A stretch of DNA of 31,277 bases from Dehalococcoidia bacterium (GCA_014859215.1 JACUUS010000005.1:1-31277); one strand, 5' to 3'. Positions 24,166-31,277 are shown, numbered from the stretch's first letter. Notes: generated from the sequence alone by a model not told the origin. Translations and numbers: made by a program.

Positions 24166-25284
24166 ATGAATTTCGGCGGGACTGAAGAGACTCACGACAG
24201 AGGTCTAGACTCCCTTTCGTTCGAAGTCGGCCCGATAAGGCCTCCCAGCGAAGGCGGCAGTCACTCTCTCCTCTTGAGAACAACACGCAATTGCCCATGG
24301 GCAAGGTGCAGGTTCTGCTACGGCCTGATCTATAACAGAGAGAAATTCGAGCTGCGGACTGTCGACGAAATAGAGAAGGACATCGATACAGTCTCGGCCA
24401 TGGTTGACGCTATGAAGAGCGCCTCGTGGAAGCTCGGCTATGGCGGTGCCATAAATTATCACGTTGGACATGCCCTGCTGGACCAGGACCCCGCTCTCGA
24501 ATCAAATCACTGTTTTGTAATGGTCTTTAACTGGGCATCCTTTGGCTCCCGTACGGTATTCCTGCAGGATGCCAACAGTCTAATAGCACCCACCAGTCAG
24601 CTGGTGGAGGTGCTGTGTTACCTGAAAAAGGCGTTTCCCACTATAGAACGAATCACTTCCTATGCCAGGGCCAAGACCATAGCCAAAAAGACATCCGAGG
24701 ACCTTGAGAGCCTGAGGAAGGCGGGCTTATCCAGACTGCACGTCGGTCTCGAAACCGGCGATGACGAAGTGCTGAAGTATGTTGACAAAGGCGTTACGGC
24801 AGCCGAGCAGATTGCCGCAGGGCGCAAGGCGAAGGAAGCCGGTTTCGAACTGTCTGAGTATGTCATGCCGGACCTCGGCGGAAGGGCGATGTCGGACCAG
24901 CATGCGCGTAATACAGCAAGAGTCCTGAACGAAATTGCCCCTGATTTCATAAGGCTGAGACCGCTCTTGCCAGGTCCGGGATTGCCTTTGTACGAAGACT
25001 ATGCAGCGGGGACGTTCCAGCTATCGTCGCCGCATGAGAGATTGCGGGAAGTCAGGACTATGGTGGAAAATCTCCGTGTTTCGAGCAGGCTTTGCTTTGA
25101 CCATTTTCTGAATTCCTGGTACAGAGACGGCCGTCGCCGCGAAACGCTTTTCCGGCAGGACTACAATGGATACAAACTGCCCGAGGAGAAAGAGAATGTC
25201 CTGGCGTTGATCGAGGAGGGTTTGCGTCTGGACGAATCAGTGCATCTGGATGCCAGGACTATGATCGGGTTAAGGCATCTCTGA
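24166..25284 (+). CDS. Radical SAM protein with a CX4CX2C cluster motif
   Basis: 372-aa radical SAM protein of unknown substrate. The cluster motif is RTTRNCPWARCRFCYG: C43, C48 and C51, spaced CX4CX2C rather than the usual CX3CX2C. After it come KFELRTVDEIEKDI, VFLQDANSLI (an Asp-containing strand replacing the classic GGEP), RITSYARAKTIAKKT and LSRLHVGLETGDDEVLKYV, which match the TIM-barrel core of COG1032-type members. There is no visible B12-binding N-terminal domain or auxiliary cluster. ATG at 24166, five bases after ffh, with GAAGG about 9 bases upstream, so it is probably co-transcribed with ffh. A role is not evident from context. Confidence 0.85.
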   Translation: MNFGGTEETHDRGLDSLSFEVGPIRPPSEGGSHSLLLRTTRNCPWARCRFCYGLIYNREKFELRTVDEIEKDIDTVSAMVDAMKSASWKLGYGGAINYHVGHALLDQDPALESNHCFVMVFNWASFGSRTVFLQDANSLIAPTSQLVEVLCYLKKAFPTIERITSYARAKTIAKKTSEDLESLRKAGLSRLHVGLETGDDEVLKYVDKGVTAAEQIAAGRKAKEAGFELSEYVMPDLGGRAMSDQHARNTARVLNEIAPDFIRLRPLLPGPGLPLYEDYAAGTFQLSSPHERLREVRTMVENLRVSSRLCFDHFLNSWYRDGRRRETLFRQDYNGYKLPEEKENVLALIEEGLRLDESVHLDARTMIGLRHL

Positions 25285-25382
25285 TTCTGCCGCAAAGCCT
25301 GCATAGTGTTCCCCCCATAGGAGAATCCATATCCATTCACCTCAAACGTGGTGATACGATTCTTGCGGTCAGGAGGACGATT

Positions 25383-27314
25383 ATGGTTGATGTTAAAAGG
25401 GCCGGCGAACACGCCCTGCCGACAGAGACACGCATCTGGCCTTTGAAGAGATTTACCGAGATACATAAGCGCTCGGTGGAAGACCCGGAAAGGTTCTGGG
25501 CCGAAGAGGCACGCAAGCTGGACTGGTATAAGACCTGGGACCGGGTGCTGGAATGGGACCCACCATATGCGAGATGGTTCGTCGGCGGGAAACTCAACGC
25601 TTCTTACCAGTGCGTTGACCGCCACGTAAAGACCTGGAGGCGCAGCAAAGTCGCCATATACTGGGAAGGAGAGAACGGCGAGACGAGGGTACTGAGCTAC
25701 TCTACCCTCTTCTACGAAGTAAACCGTTTCGCATCCGTTCTGCTGAGGCTCGGGGTCAGACAGGGGGACCGCGTCGCCCTCTATCTGCCTATGATACCCG
25801 AGCTGCCGATCTTCATGCTTGCCTGTGCCAGGATCGGCGCGGTGCATACCGTGATCTTTTCGGGGTTTAGCGCGAAAGCCCTCTGTGATCGAGTAGACGA
25901 TACCCAGGCCAGGGTGGTTATCACGGCCGACGGGGGCTACCGGCGAGGGAAAGTAATCCCCCTCAAACATATAGCTGACGAAGCCGCAGACATCTGCCCG
26001 TCCATAGAGAAGATAATCGTTGTCAAGAGGAGCGGCGAACCGGTGTCGATGAAGGAAGGAAGAGACCTGTGGCTTCCAGACCTCCTTGCAGAAGCGGAAT
26101 CGTACGTGAAGCCTGAGCCGCTCGAGGCCACTCATCCCCTCTATGTGCTGTACACGTCGGGCACGACAGGTAAACCAAAGGGAATTGTTCACAACACTGG
26201 CGGCTATATGGTATTCAATCATTCAGCGTACGAGTGGGTTTTCGACATAAAGGAGGAGTCCATCTACTGGTGCACCGCGGATGTGGGATGGGTTACGGGT
26301 CACAGCCAGATCGTCTATGCTCCCCTGTCTCACGGCGCTGCCATGGTGATATACGAGGGTGCGCTGGATTATCCGCAAATAGACCGATGGTGGGAAATAG
26401 TGGAGAGATATGGTGTGAGTATTTTCTACACATCTCCCACCGCAATTCGCATGTTCATGCGGCACGGAGAGGGATGGCCGCTAAGACACGATCTTTCCAG
26501 CCTCGAACTCCTTGGAAGCGTTGGTGAGCCTATAAACCCGGAAGCATGGATGTGGTACTACAAATATATCGGTGGGGAACGGTGCCCCATAGTTGATACG
26601 TGGTGGCAGACTGAGACCGGCGGCGTGATGATCTCTCCCACCCCGGGCATCGAGCCCATTCCTTTGAAGCCCGGTTCGGCGACCTTTCCGTTACCGGGCG
26701 TTGATGCCGCTATCGTCGACACCGATGGGCGTGAGGTGCGTACAGGCGAGACGGGCCTTCTGATAATAAGGAATCCCTGGCCCGGCATGCTGGCCGATGT
26801 ATATGGAGACCCGCAGCGATACCGGGAGTCGTACTGGTCTCGATTCCCCGGTGCATACTACACCGGAGACCTGGCGCTGCGGGACCAGGATGGGTATTTC
26901 TGGCTCCTCGGAAGGGCTGATGAGGTGCTGAAGATTGCCGGGCACCGTATTGGCACGGCCGAGGTCGAGGATGCGGCCGTCTCACACCCTGCTGTCTCTG
27001 AAGCAGCCGCCGCCGGCAGGCCGGACCCGGTGAAAGGTGATGGAATCGTGCTTTTCGTGACTCTCAGAGAAGGCGCACAGAGATCGCCTGAGCTGAAGCG
27101 GGACATTTGCAGACATGTGAGGGACACAATCGGCCCTATCGCCACTCCCGATGAAGTGCATTTCATCGATTTGTTGCCCAAGACCAGAAGCGGCAAGATA
27201 ATGCGGCGCGTATTAAAGGCCATAGCAGCCGGTCAAAGTCCGGGAGACCTGACCACAATCGAGGATGAGGCTTCAATCGACGAGGTAAAGAGGGCCTTCG
27301 CCAGTATCAGGTAG
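25383..27314 (+). CDS. acs: Acetyl-CoA synthetase (AMP-forming)
   Basis: AMP-forming ligase of 643 aa converting acetate, CoA and ATP into acetyl-CoA. Diagnostic motifs: YTSGTTGKPKGIVH (P-loop-like), ADVGWVTGHS, VDTWWQTETGG with the paired Trp that limit the acyl pocket to small acids, YYTGDLALRDQDGYFW, GRADEVLKIAGHRIGTAEVE, and PKTRSGKIMRRVLK with the catalytic Lys that is also the acetylation site in related enzymes. Full length for the family. ATG start with AGGAGG immediately upstream. The 98 bases before it hold no convincing promoter or gene. Its neighbourhood (CO dehydrogenase maturation genes converge from the right) fits acetyl-CoA metabolism, although a propionyl-CoA preference cannot be excluded. 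Confidence 0.93.
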   Translation: MVDVKRAGEHALPTETRIWPLKRFTEIHKRSVEDPERFWAEEARKLDWYKTWDRVLEWDPPYARWFVGGKLNASYQCVDRHVKTWRRSKVAIYWEGENGETRVLSYSTLFYEVNRFASVLLRLGVRQGDRVALYLPMIPELPIFMLACARIGAVHTVIFSGFSAKALCDRVDDTQARVVITADGGYRRGKVIPLKHIADEAADICPSIEKIIVVKRSGEPVSMKEGRDLWLPDLLAEAESYVKPEPLEATHPLYVLYTSGTTGKPKGIVHNTGGYMVFNHSAYEWVFDIKEESIYWCTADVGWVTGHSQIVYAPLSHGAAMVIYEGALDYPQIDRWWEIVERYGVSIFYTSPTAIRMFMRHGEGWPLRHDLSSLELLGSVGEPINPEAWMWYYKYIGGERCPIVDTWWQTETGGVMISPTPGIEPIPLKPGSATFPLPGVDAAIVDTDGREVRTGETGLLIIRNPWPGMLADVYGDPQRYRESYWSRFPGAYYTGDLALRDQDGYFWLLGRADEVLKIAGHRIGTAEVEDAAVSHPAVSEAAAAGRPDPVKGDGIVLFVTLREGAQRSPELKRDICRHVRDTIGPIATPDEVHFIDLLPKTRSGKIMRRVLKAIAAGQSPGDLTTIEDEASIDEVKRAFASIR

Positions 27315-27338
27315 AGGCCGGGGGGACTGCCTTCCTGA

Positions 27339-28106
27339 TCAGACAGGCCTGACCCTGTATCCGGCCCTGATGAGAATCTGTCTGACCGATTGCGCAGCCG
27401 GAGAGTCGTCGGGAAGCTCGAGAAGAGACTTTCCAGCCAGGTTATATTCCTCCACCCTGGCATCATATGCAACCTTGCCGAGGTATGACCCGTTTAAGCC
27501 GCGGACTGTTTCTTCCGTCTCCTCGTTGAACCTGTAGTTCGCTATCAAGTACAGGTTCTTGTATCTGATGCCCACTTCCTGCGCCAGTTTCTGGATTCTC
27601 TCAATGTTCTTCATCGACTTCAGCGAAGGGTCGAGCACGAGGAAGATATCGTCGATATCTGAGGTCACGTTGCGGTTGAGATGCTCCAGCCCGGCCGGAG
27701 CATCTATCAGGGTATATGAATAGCTCTGCGACAGCCTCGGGATTATCCCTCTCAGCAGGTTGTTGGGCGCACAATAGCAGCCTTCCGTCCACTTGACCCC
27801 GAGCGATACGAGGTCGAAATTCTTGGACTCGTAAATGCACTCTGTATTGAAAAGATAGTCAATTTTCTCGGGCAGCGGCATAGTACCAAGTTCCTCATAG
27901 GAACCTTTCTTTTGCAGATCGTAGAGGATGTCGAGTACTGTCCTCACGTCCGCCTTTGCGATGTCGACTCCCAGCATGTCTGCCAGGCTCTGGTCCGGGT
28001 CGATATCGATCAAGAGCAGAGGATGCTCGAGGTATTTCGTGGCAAGAGCAGTGAAAGTGGTCTTGCCGGTTCCTCCCCTGCCTGTAGATACAATCCTTGT
28101 TCCCAT
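27339..28106 (-). CDS. CooC-type nickel-insertion ATPase (paralogue 1)
   Basis: MinD/ParA-type ATPase of 255 aa. Deviant Walker A at residues 9-17 reads GRGGTGKTT; the signature Lys that normally precedes GG is Arg (R10, codon AGG). The Walker A' region LLLIDIDPDQSLADMLG and the CX1C metal site GCYCAPNN (C110, C112) identify the CooC/AcsF branch, which uses ATP to insert nickel into CO dehydrogenase or into acetyl-CoA synthase. Start ATG 28106 with AGGAAGG upstream. It ends 24 bases from acs in convergent orientation and follows the 99-aa protein by 29 bases. Whether this copy serves CO dehydrogenase or acetyl-CoA synthase cannot be decided here. Confidence 0.85.
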   Translation of the reverse strand: MGTRIVSTGRGGTGKTTFTALATKYLEHPLLLIDIDPDQSLADMLGVDIAKADVRTVLDILYDLQKKGSYEELGTMPLPEKIDYLFNTECIYESKNFDLVSLGVKWTEGCYCAPNNLLRGIIPRLSQSYSYTLIDAPAGLEHLNRNVTSDIDDIFLVLDPSLKSMKNIERIQKLAQEVGIRYKNLYLIANYRFNEETEETVRGLNGSYLGKVAYDARVEEYNLAGKSLLELPDDSPAAQSVRQILIRAGYRVRPV

Positions 28107-28135
28107 ATCTCAACACCTTCCTAAACTAAGTGCTG

Positions 28136-28435
28136 CTATGTCAAGTCCTGTGTGTGCTCGGAAGCTCTCACCCAGATCCTGTACATCTTCTCGCCCGCCT
28201 GATCGAAACACGCCAGCCCTTTCGATTCTATCTCCTCCACCTCCACGTTCGCGTCACCGCACAATTCCCTGGACTGCTCGAGCCAGTTCCTGAAGTGAGG
28301 ACCTCCCCCGAAGTAGACCTTGCCCCACCTGCGGCCGCTCGCATCGATCTTCTCCCTGACGAGATCCTCTTCGGCCAGCCGTTGGTCACCAGACTCTTCG
28401 CCGCATGATCCTTCTGCGTACTCTTTGTCCGGCAT
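28136..28435 (-). CDS. Unrecognised 99-aa protein between CooT and CooC
   Basis: A 99-aa frame in the middle of a CooC/CooT cluster. I do not recognise a family. The first 35 residues are acidic and probably disordered (DKEYAEGSCGEESGDQRLAEE). The rest looks like a compact alpha/beta domain: WGKVYFGGGPHFRNWLEQ, then SRELCGDANVEVEEIESKGL, then CFDQAGEKMYRIWVRASE. Three Cys (C11, and one each in ELCGD and LACF) and the GGGPHF His are possible metal ligands. ATG 28435 with GGCGGTG about 4 bases upstream; it is 21 bases after CooT and 29 before the CooC gene, so it is clearly an operon member. An accessory role in nickel delivery or CO dehydrogenase assembly is inference from position only. Confidence 0.65.
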   Translation of the reverse strand: MPDKEYAEGSCGEESGDQRLAEEDLVREKIDASGRRWGKVYFGGGPHFRNWLEQSRELCGDANVEVEEIESKGLACFDQAGEKMYRIWVRASEHTQDLT

Positions 28436-28456
28436 TTGTACACCGCCGTAGTCAAT

Positions 28457-28633
28457 TCAGTCGATTACGAGCCTGGAGTTAGAGAAGTCTACCTCCGTGA
28501 TCTTCCCTTCTACGACCTTTCTCTCTCCGAACAGGCTTTCGAGTTCGATCCTGTCTCCCTCGACTCTAACCAGAGCAACCTCCCGCAAGAGAGGTTCCTT
28601 CTTCTCACCGTGGTAAGCTGCCGCAAGACACAT
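28457..28633 (-). CDS. cooT: CooT-like nickel-binding protein (58 aa)
   Basis: Very small protein, easily missed by gene callers. It begins MCLAAAYHG, matching the invariant Cys2 (nickel ligand) of CooT, and continues with LLREVALVRVEGDRIELESL, then FGERKVVEGKITEVDFSN, the pattern of the SH3-like CooT fold (short strands, LFGE...V.G.I.EVD). Known CooT proteins are dimers that bind one Ni(II) through the two N-terminal Cys residues and assist maturation of the CO dehydrogenase nickel site. ATG 28633 with GGGAGG about 8 bases upstream; it lies 29 bases after the upstream CooC gene and 21 bases before the 99-aa protein. Confidence 0.82.
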   Translation of the reverse strand: MCLAAAYHGEKKEPLLREVALVRVEGDRIELESLFGERKVVEGKITEVDFSNSRLVID

Positions 28634-28662
28634 TTAGTCAACCTCCCGGACACCCGGTCCAC

Positions 28663-29472
28663 CTATGACTTCGTTCCTGCATTAGAAAAGCCGGCAAGCA
28701 GGGCCTCGACGATTTGGTCGGCTTCCTGTCCATCAACGCCCAACTCCAGGGTGCGTCCGTACAGGCCGGCTTCGAAGATCGCAGGCTCATATAAGATGGT
28801 CCCTATCACCCGTAAATTGCTTCTGCTCAGTTCACCGCTCAACTCGCCGGCGATGTCTGCCGAAGGGACCTTGTTTAGAACAGCGTAGACTTCCGGGACC
28901 TCCATTTGCCGCACCATCTCTGCTATCCTGGCTGCAAGCCGGAGGGATTCATAGGCGGGGTCCACAATGACAAGTACCGCATCAACGCCGGTCTCAACCC
29001 CGCGCCCGAAATGCTCGAGCCCGGCTTCCGTATCCACAATTACGACCTCGTCCGTCTCCAGTTCCAGTTTGTTAAGGAACTCCCTTCCCAGCAGGCCCAT
29101 CGGACATGCGCATCCCTCAAGCGAATGCAGGATCTTTCCGACGCTGACCAAGTGTACTCCGTCGCGACTGAGAATGTAGTCGCCCGGTATATCGGCAATC
29201 CGCAGCTTTTCCCGGCCGAGCACGCCAGTCGTCTGCCCCGAGGGGTCGCGGGAGCTCCTGGGGAACAAATTCTTTACCTGCTGTTTCCCGCCTGCAAGGT
29301 CAAGAAGCGGTACCGGTGCGGTGTCAAAGCCCAGACCTCGATGCAGGCTGAAATTCGACTCGTCAGAATCCATTACCAGAACTCTATACCCCTTTTTTCG
29401 AAAAGCATTTGCGAGAAGGATGGTCACAGCGCTCTTGCCGCTTCCCCCCTTGCCGCACACTGAAATCTTCAT
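28663..29472 (-). CDS. CooC-type nickel-insertion ATPase (paralogue 2)
   Basis: Second MinD/CooC-like ATPase, 269 aa. It keeps the canonical deviant Walker A CGKGGSGKS at 6-14, with the signature Lys (K8) that its paralogue lacks. The Walker A' strand RVLVMDSDESNFSLHRGLG follows, and the CX1C metal site is EGCACPMG (C121, C123). IVDTEAGLEHFGRGVETGVD is the Walker B-type region. ATG 29472 has AGGGG upstream. Having two CooC paralogues and CooT together suggests maturation of two nickel sites, for example CO dehydrogenase and acetyl-CoA synthase; that pairing is inference, as neither enzyme is in the window. Confidence 0.87.
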   Translation of the reverse strand: MKISVCGKGGSGKSAVTILLANAFRKKGYRVLVMDSDESNFSLHRGLGFDTAPVPLLDLAGGKQQVKNLFPRSSRDPSGQTTGVLGREKLRIADIPGDYILSRDGVHLVSVGKILHSLEGCACPMGLLGREFLNKLELETDEVVIVDTEAGLEHFGRGVETGVDAVLVIVDPAYESLRLAARIAEMVRQMEVPEVYAVLNKVPSADIAGELSGELSRSNLRVIGTILYEPAIFEAGLYGRTLELGVDGQEADQIVEALLAGFSNAGTKS

Positions 29473-29504
29473 AGTTATTACCCCTGTCTCGTTTCGTACA
29501 CTCC

Positions 29505-29714
29505 TTATACTACATTTATAGCCTTAGCCGGACAAACTCTGGCGCACTTCGCGCAACCGTGGCACCATTTCGCGGGAACAAGATCAGGCAGCTCGTAGGG
29601 CGCTTCCTGTTTCAGGCTGCCGTATTCGCACTCAAGCGCCGCCAGGCAGACACCGTCGGTGCACTTCTCGGGGCAACACCGGTCATAGTCCAATGTGACC
29701 GTTTTTTTCGGCAT
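29505..29714 (-). CDS. Small iron-sulfur protein with one classic [4Fe-4S] motif and a Cys-rich N-terminus
   Basis: 69-aa protein. The C-terminal half has C51-C54-C57-C61 (CHGCAKCARVCP), a classic [4Fe-4S] site. The N-terminal half reads LDYDRCCPEKCTDGVCLAALEC (C13, C14, C18, C23 and C29), a spacing like the RLI/ABCE1-type N-terminal cluster (DYDRCxPxKC...C). A second [4Fe-4S] is therefore plausible but its ligands are not all conventional. I chose ATG 29714 (CCGGAG about 7 bases upstream) over a longer frame that overlaps the preceding gene by 38 bases. It lies 32 bases before the second CooC gene and may deliver electrons to the CO dehydrogenase or to the NuoF/G-like pair. Confidence 0.72.
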   Translation of the reverse strand: MPKKTVTLDYDRCCPEKCTDGVCLAALECEYGSLKQEAPYELPDLVPAKWCHGCAKCARVCPAKAINVV

Positions 29715-29733
29715 TGCTTTCTCCGGTCCCCGC

Positions 29734-30387
29734 TCAACCTGCTCCCTGGCCCTTGAAAGTAAAAGCACCAACCGGGCATGCCGCCGCGCAGTCGCCGCAT
29801 GTCCGGCAATCCGACTCCCCGAGCGGCCTGCTCTCGAAGGTCGTCACCAATCTGTCAAAGCCGCGCCGTGCAAAACCCAGTACGCCGATGCCAAGCCTGT
29901 GGCGGCAGACCCAAACGCATTTCCCGCACAGCACGCACTTGTTTGGATCGTAAGTAAGGAAAGGGCTGCTATCGTCCACTGGCAGATCGCGCAGTATCTT
30001 GCGGAACCGCTTCGTGTTCAGCTTCACGCCAAGGAAAGCGGCGATTTTCTGCAGATCACAAACGCGGTTTGCCGAACACTTCGCGCAGTTGACGGGGTGA
30101 CTGGCCAGTAGAAGCTCCAGGGAAGTGCGCGCGAGCCTGCGGGCGGCCGGGGTCCCGGTATTGACAACCATCGCTTCCTCCACGATCTCCGTACAGGCAG
30201 TGACAGGATCATTGCGCCCTTCAATTTCGACAAAGCACAGCCTGCAGCCGGCCCAGGGGCCTGAGGCTTCCCTGATGGCGCAGAGATTGGGTATATAAAT
30301 GCCGTTGTCAAGCGCCGCCCATAACACGGTTTGGCCTTGCCTCGACTTGATTACCTTCCCGTCTATTGTCAGTCCGATAGTGTTCAT
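29734..30387 (-). CDS. NuoG/HndD-like iron-sulfur protein lacking a catalytic domain
   Basis: 217-aa electron-transfer subunit related to the N-terminal part of NuoG and HndD. It carries a [2Fe-2S] plant-type site (C36, C48, C51, C65), the His-Cys cluster H97-C101-C104-C110 (HPVNCAKCSANRVC), and two [4Fe-4S] sites: C151-C154-C157-C161 (CVLCGKCVWVC) and C194-C197-C200-C204 (CRTCGDCAAACP). It ends directly after the last cluster, so it has neither the H-cluster domain of an iron hydrogenase nor the molybdopterin domain of a formate dehydrogenase or full NuoG. ATG 30387 overlaps the stop of the NuoF-like gene by one base (TAATG), so the two form one module. Confidence 0.88.
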   Translation of the reverse strand: MNTIGLTIDGKVIKSRQGQTVLWAALDNGIYIPNLCAIREASGPWAGCRLCFVEIEGRNDPVTACTEIVEEAMVVNTGTPAARRLARTSLELLLASHPVNCAKCSANRVCDLQKIAAFLGVKLNTKRFRKILRDLPVDDSSPFLTYDPNKCVLCGKCVWVCRHRLGIGVLGFARRGFDRLVTTFESRPLGESDCRTCGDCAAACPVGAFTFKGQGAG

Positions 30388-31277
30388 TATTTCTTCTTTT
30401 TCTCCGGGAACACCCCCGCCGGGGAAAGCTTCACGATCGCGTTATACTGCGGCGGGCACGCCTCCAGGCACGTATTGCACTTGACGCATTTCTCCTGGTC
30501 GATGACCTTGATGCCTCGCCGGTTGGAAGAGATGGCCTCCACAGTACAGGTACCAACGCACGCGTCACACGAACGCTCGCATTTTTCAGGCAGGATGTAG
30601 TATGAAATAAGCTCGGAGCACATCCTGGCAGGGCAGCGGCGCTCCTCGATGTGCGCGTCATATTCTTCACGAAAATACCTGAGGGTTGTAAGCACGGGGT
30701 TGGGGGCAGTCTTGCCCAGTCCGCAGAGCGAACCTGCCTTGACATCCTCAGCCAGATCGCCAAGCAGGTCCAGGTCCTCAAGCTGTCCGCGGCCCTTCGT
30801 GATATCGTCCAGCACGGCCAGCATTTGCCTGGTGCCGAGGCGGCACATGGTGCACTTGCCGCACGATTCTCGCTGGGTGAATTCGAGAAAGAAGCGCGCA
30901 ACCTCGACCATACAGTCATCCTCATCCATGACCACCATCCCGCCGGAGCCCATCATCGCGCCGGCCGAAGTCAGGGAATCAAAGTCCACCGGCATATCCA
31001 GCGCCGACTCGGGCAGGCAGCCCCCCGAAGGGCCGCCGATCTGCACCGCCTTGAATTTCTTGCCGCCGGGGATGCCCCCTCCGACCTCGAAGATTATCTG
31101 GCGCAGGGTAGTGCCCATAGGCACTTCAACCAGACCGGTATTGACGATCTTGCCGGCCAGTGCAAAGACCGCGGTGCCCTTGCTGCCCTCGCTCCCCACA
31201 CTGTTGAACCAGCCGGCGCCGTTCTTGACAATGTGCGGCACGTAGGCAAGCGTCTTTACATTGTTGATCAGTGTGGG
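30387..31277 (-). CDS. NuoF/HndC-like flavoprotein subunit, truncated at window edge (C-terminal part)
   Basis: 297 codons of the C-terminal part of an NAD(P)H-dehydrogenase subunit. The first visible residues PTLINNVKTLAYVPHIVKNG match the NuoF core that follows the FMN and NADH sites, so the real N-terminus lies beyond 31277. VQIGGPSGGCLPES is the typical block, then the [4Fe-4S] (N3) site in ESCGKCTMCRLGTRQM with the last Cys in SLCGLGKTAPNPVLTTL. A C-terminal ferredoxin extension has one ordinary motif (CVKCNTCLEACPPQ) and one with CX3CX2CX3C (CERSCDACVGTC). Such an extension is typical of HndC/HydB and bifurcating dehydrogenases, less so of respiratory NuoF. FMN and NADH binding cannot be checked here. 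Confidence 0.88.
   Translation of the reverse strand, partial: PTLINNVKTLAYVPHIVKNGAGWFNSVGSEGSKGTAVFALAGKIVNTGLVEVPMGTTLRQIIFEVGGGIPGGKKFKAVQIGGPSGGCLPESALDMPVDFDSLTSAGAMMGSGGMVVMDEDDCMVEVARFFLEFTQRESCGKCTMCRLGTRQMLAVLDDITKGRGQLEDLDLLGDLAEDVKAGSLCGLGKTAPNPVLTTLRYFREEYDAHIEERRCPARMCSELISYYILPEKCERSCDACVGTCTVEAISSNRRGIKVIDQEKCVKCNTCLEACPPQYNAIVKLSPAGVFPEKKKK

Noticed and set aside
25161..26222. 353-codon minus-strand frame opposite the acs start and the radical SAM end
   Set aside because: Crosses two convincing genes in antisense and shows no domain.
1..31277. CRISPR arrays, IS elements, tRNA or rRNA genes, and attachment sites
   Set aside because: No direct repeats with spacers, transposase motifs, inverted-repeat ends or RNA-gene signatures were seen while reading both strands.

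Overview
This window looks like a chromosomal segment of a strictly anaerobic bacterium that handles CO or uses the Wood-Ljungdahl pathway. Base composition is moderately GC-rich by eye (not counted), TTG starts are frequent, and Shine-Dalgarno sites are mostly clear. It contains bacterial housekeeping genes (recR, ybaB, dnaX, holA, ychF, ffh) next to an 11-gene complex I operon without nuoE, nuoF or nuoG, three different radical SAM enzymes, and a CooC/CooT nickel-maturation cluster. A deep anaerobic lineage near Actinobacteriota, Chloroflexota or Firmicutes would fit, but I cannot assign the organism from this window. No rRNA, tRNA, IS element or CRISPR array is visible, and no stretch over 300 bases lacks a gene.

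Layout. 2-781 (+): 3' part of a trans-polyprenyl diphosphate synthase. 793-5610 (-): dnaX-ybaB-recR-radical SAM-recO, tightly packed and preceded by a good promoter; the radical SAM protein resembles archaeal tetraether lipid synthase (Tes/MJ0619). 5695-18818 (-): a long operon reading nuoA-nuoB-(59-aa SH3-like protein)-nuoC-(B12-binding radical SAM)-nuoD-H-I-J-K-(62-aa DUF2007-like protein)-L-M-(Nudix hydrolase)-N, then ybeY. 18918-20546: a PHP-domain phosphoesterase (+) convergent with holA (-). 20641-21738 (+): a divergent YchF-like GTPase, separated from holA by a palindromic -10 element. 21785-22717 (-): a lipoprotein of unknown function. 22841-27314 (+): ffh, a radical SAM protein with a CX4CX2C cluster motif, and acetyl-CoA synthetase. 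27339-31277 (-): the 3' end of a metal and electron-transfer cluster in the order NuoF-like, NuoG/HndD-like iron-sulfur protein, small ferredoxin, CooC-like ATPase, CooT (58 aa), an unrecognised 99-aa protein, and a second CooC-like ATPase.

How the genes work together. The 11-subunit complex I has no NADH-oxidising module in its operon, so ferredoxin is a plausible donor (inference). The NuoF/NuoG-like pair at the right edge is a separate module that could link NAD(P)H and ferredoxin to a CO dehydrogenase, formate dehydrogenase or similar partner beyond the window. CooC and CooT are known maturation factors for the nickel cluster of CO dehydrogenase, and acetyl-CoA synthetase ties acetate to the acetyl-CoA pool. 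The most interesting unexplained items are the accessory genes inserted in the complex I operon (59-aa SH3-like protein and B12-radical SAM enzyme), the Tes-like enzyme in a DNA-repair operon, the 99-aa protein in the CooC/CooT cluster, and an Ile in place of the conserved P-loop Thr of Ffh.
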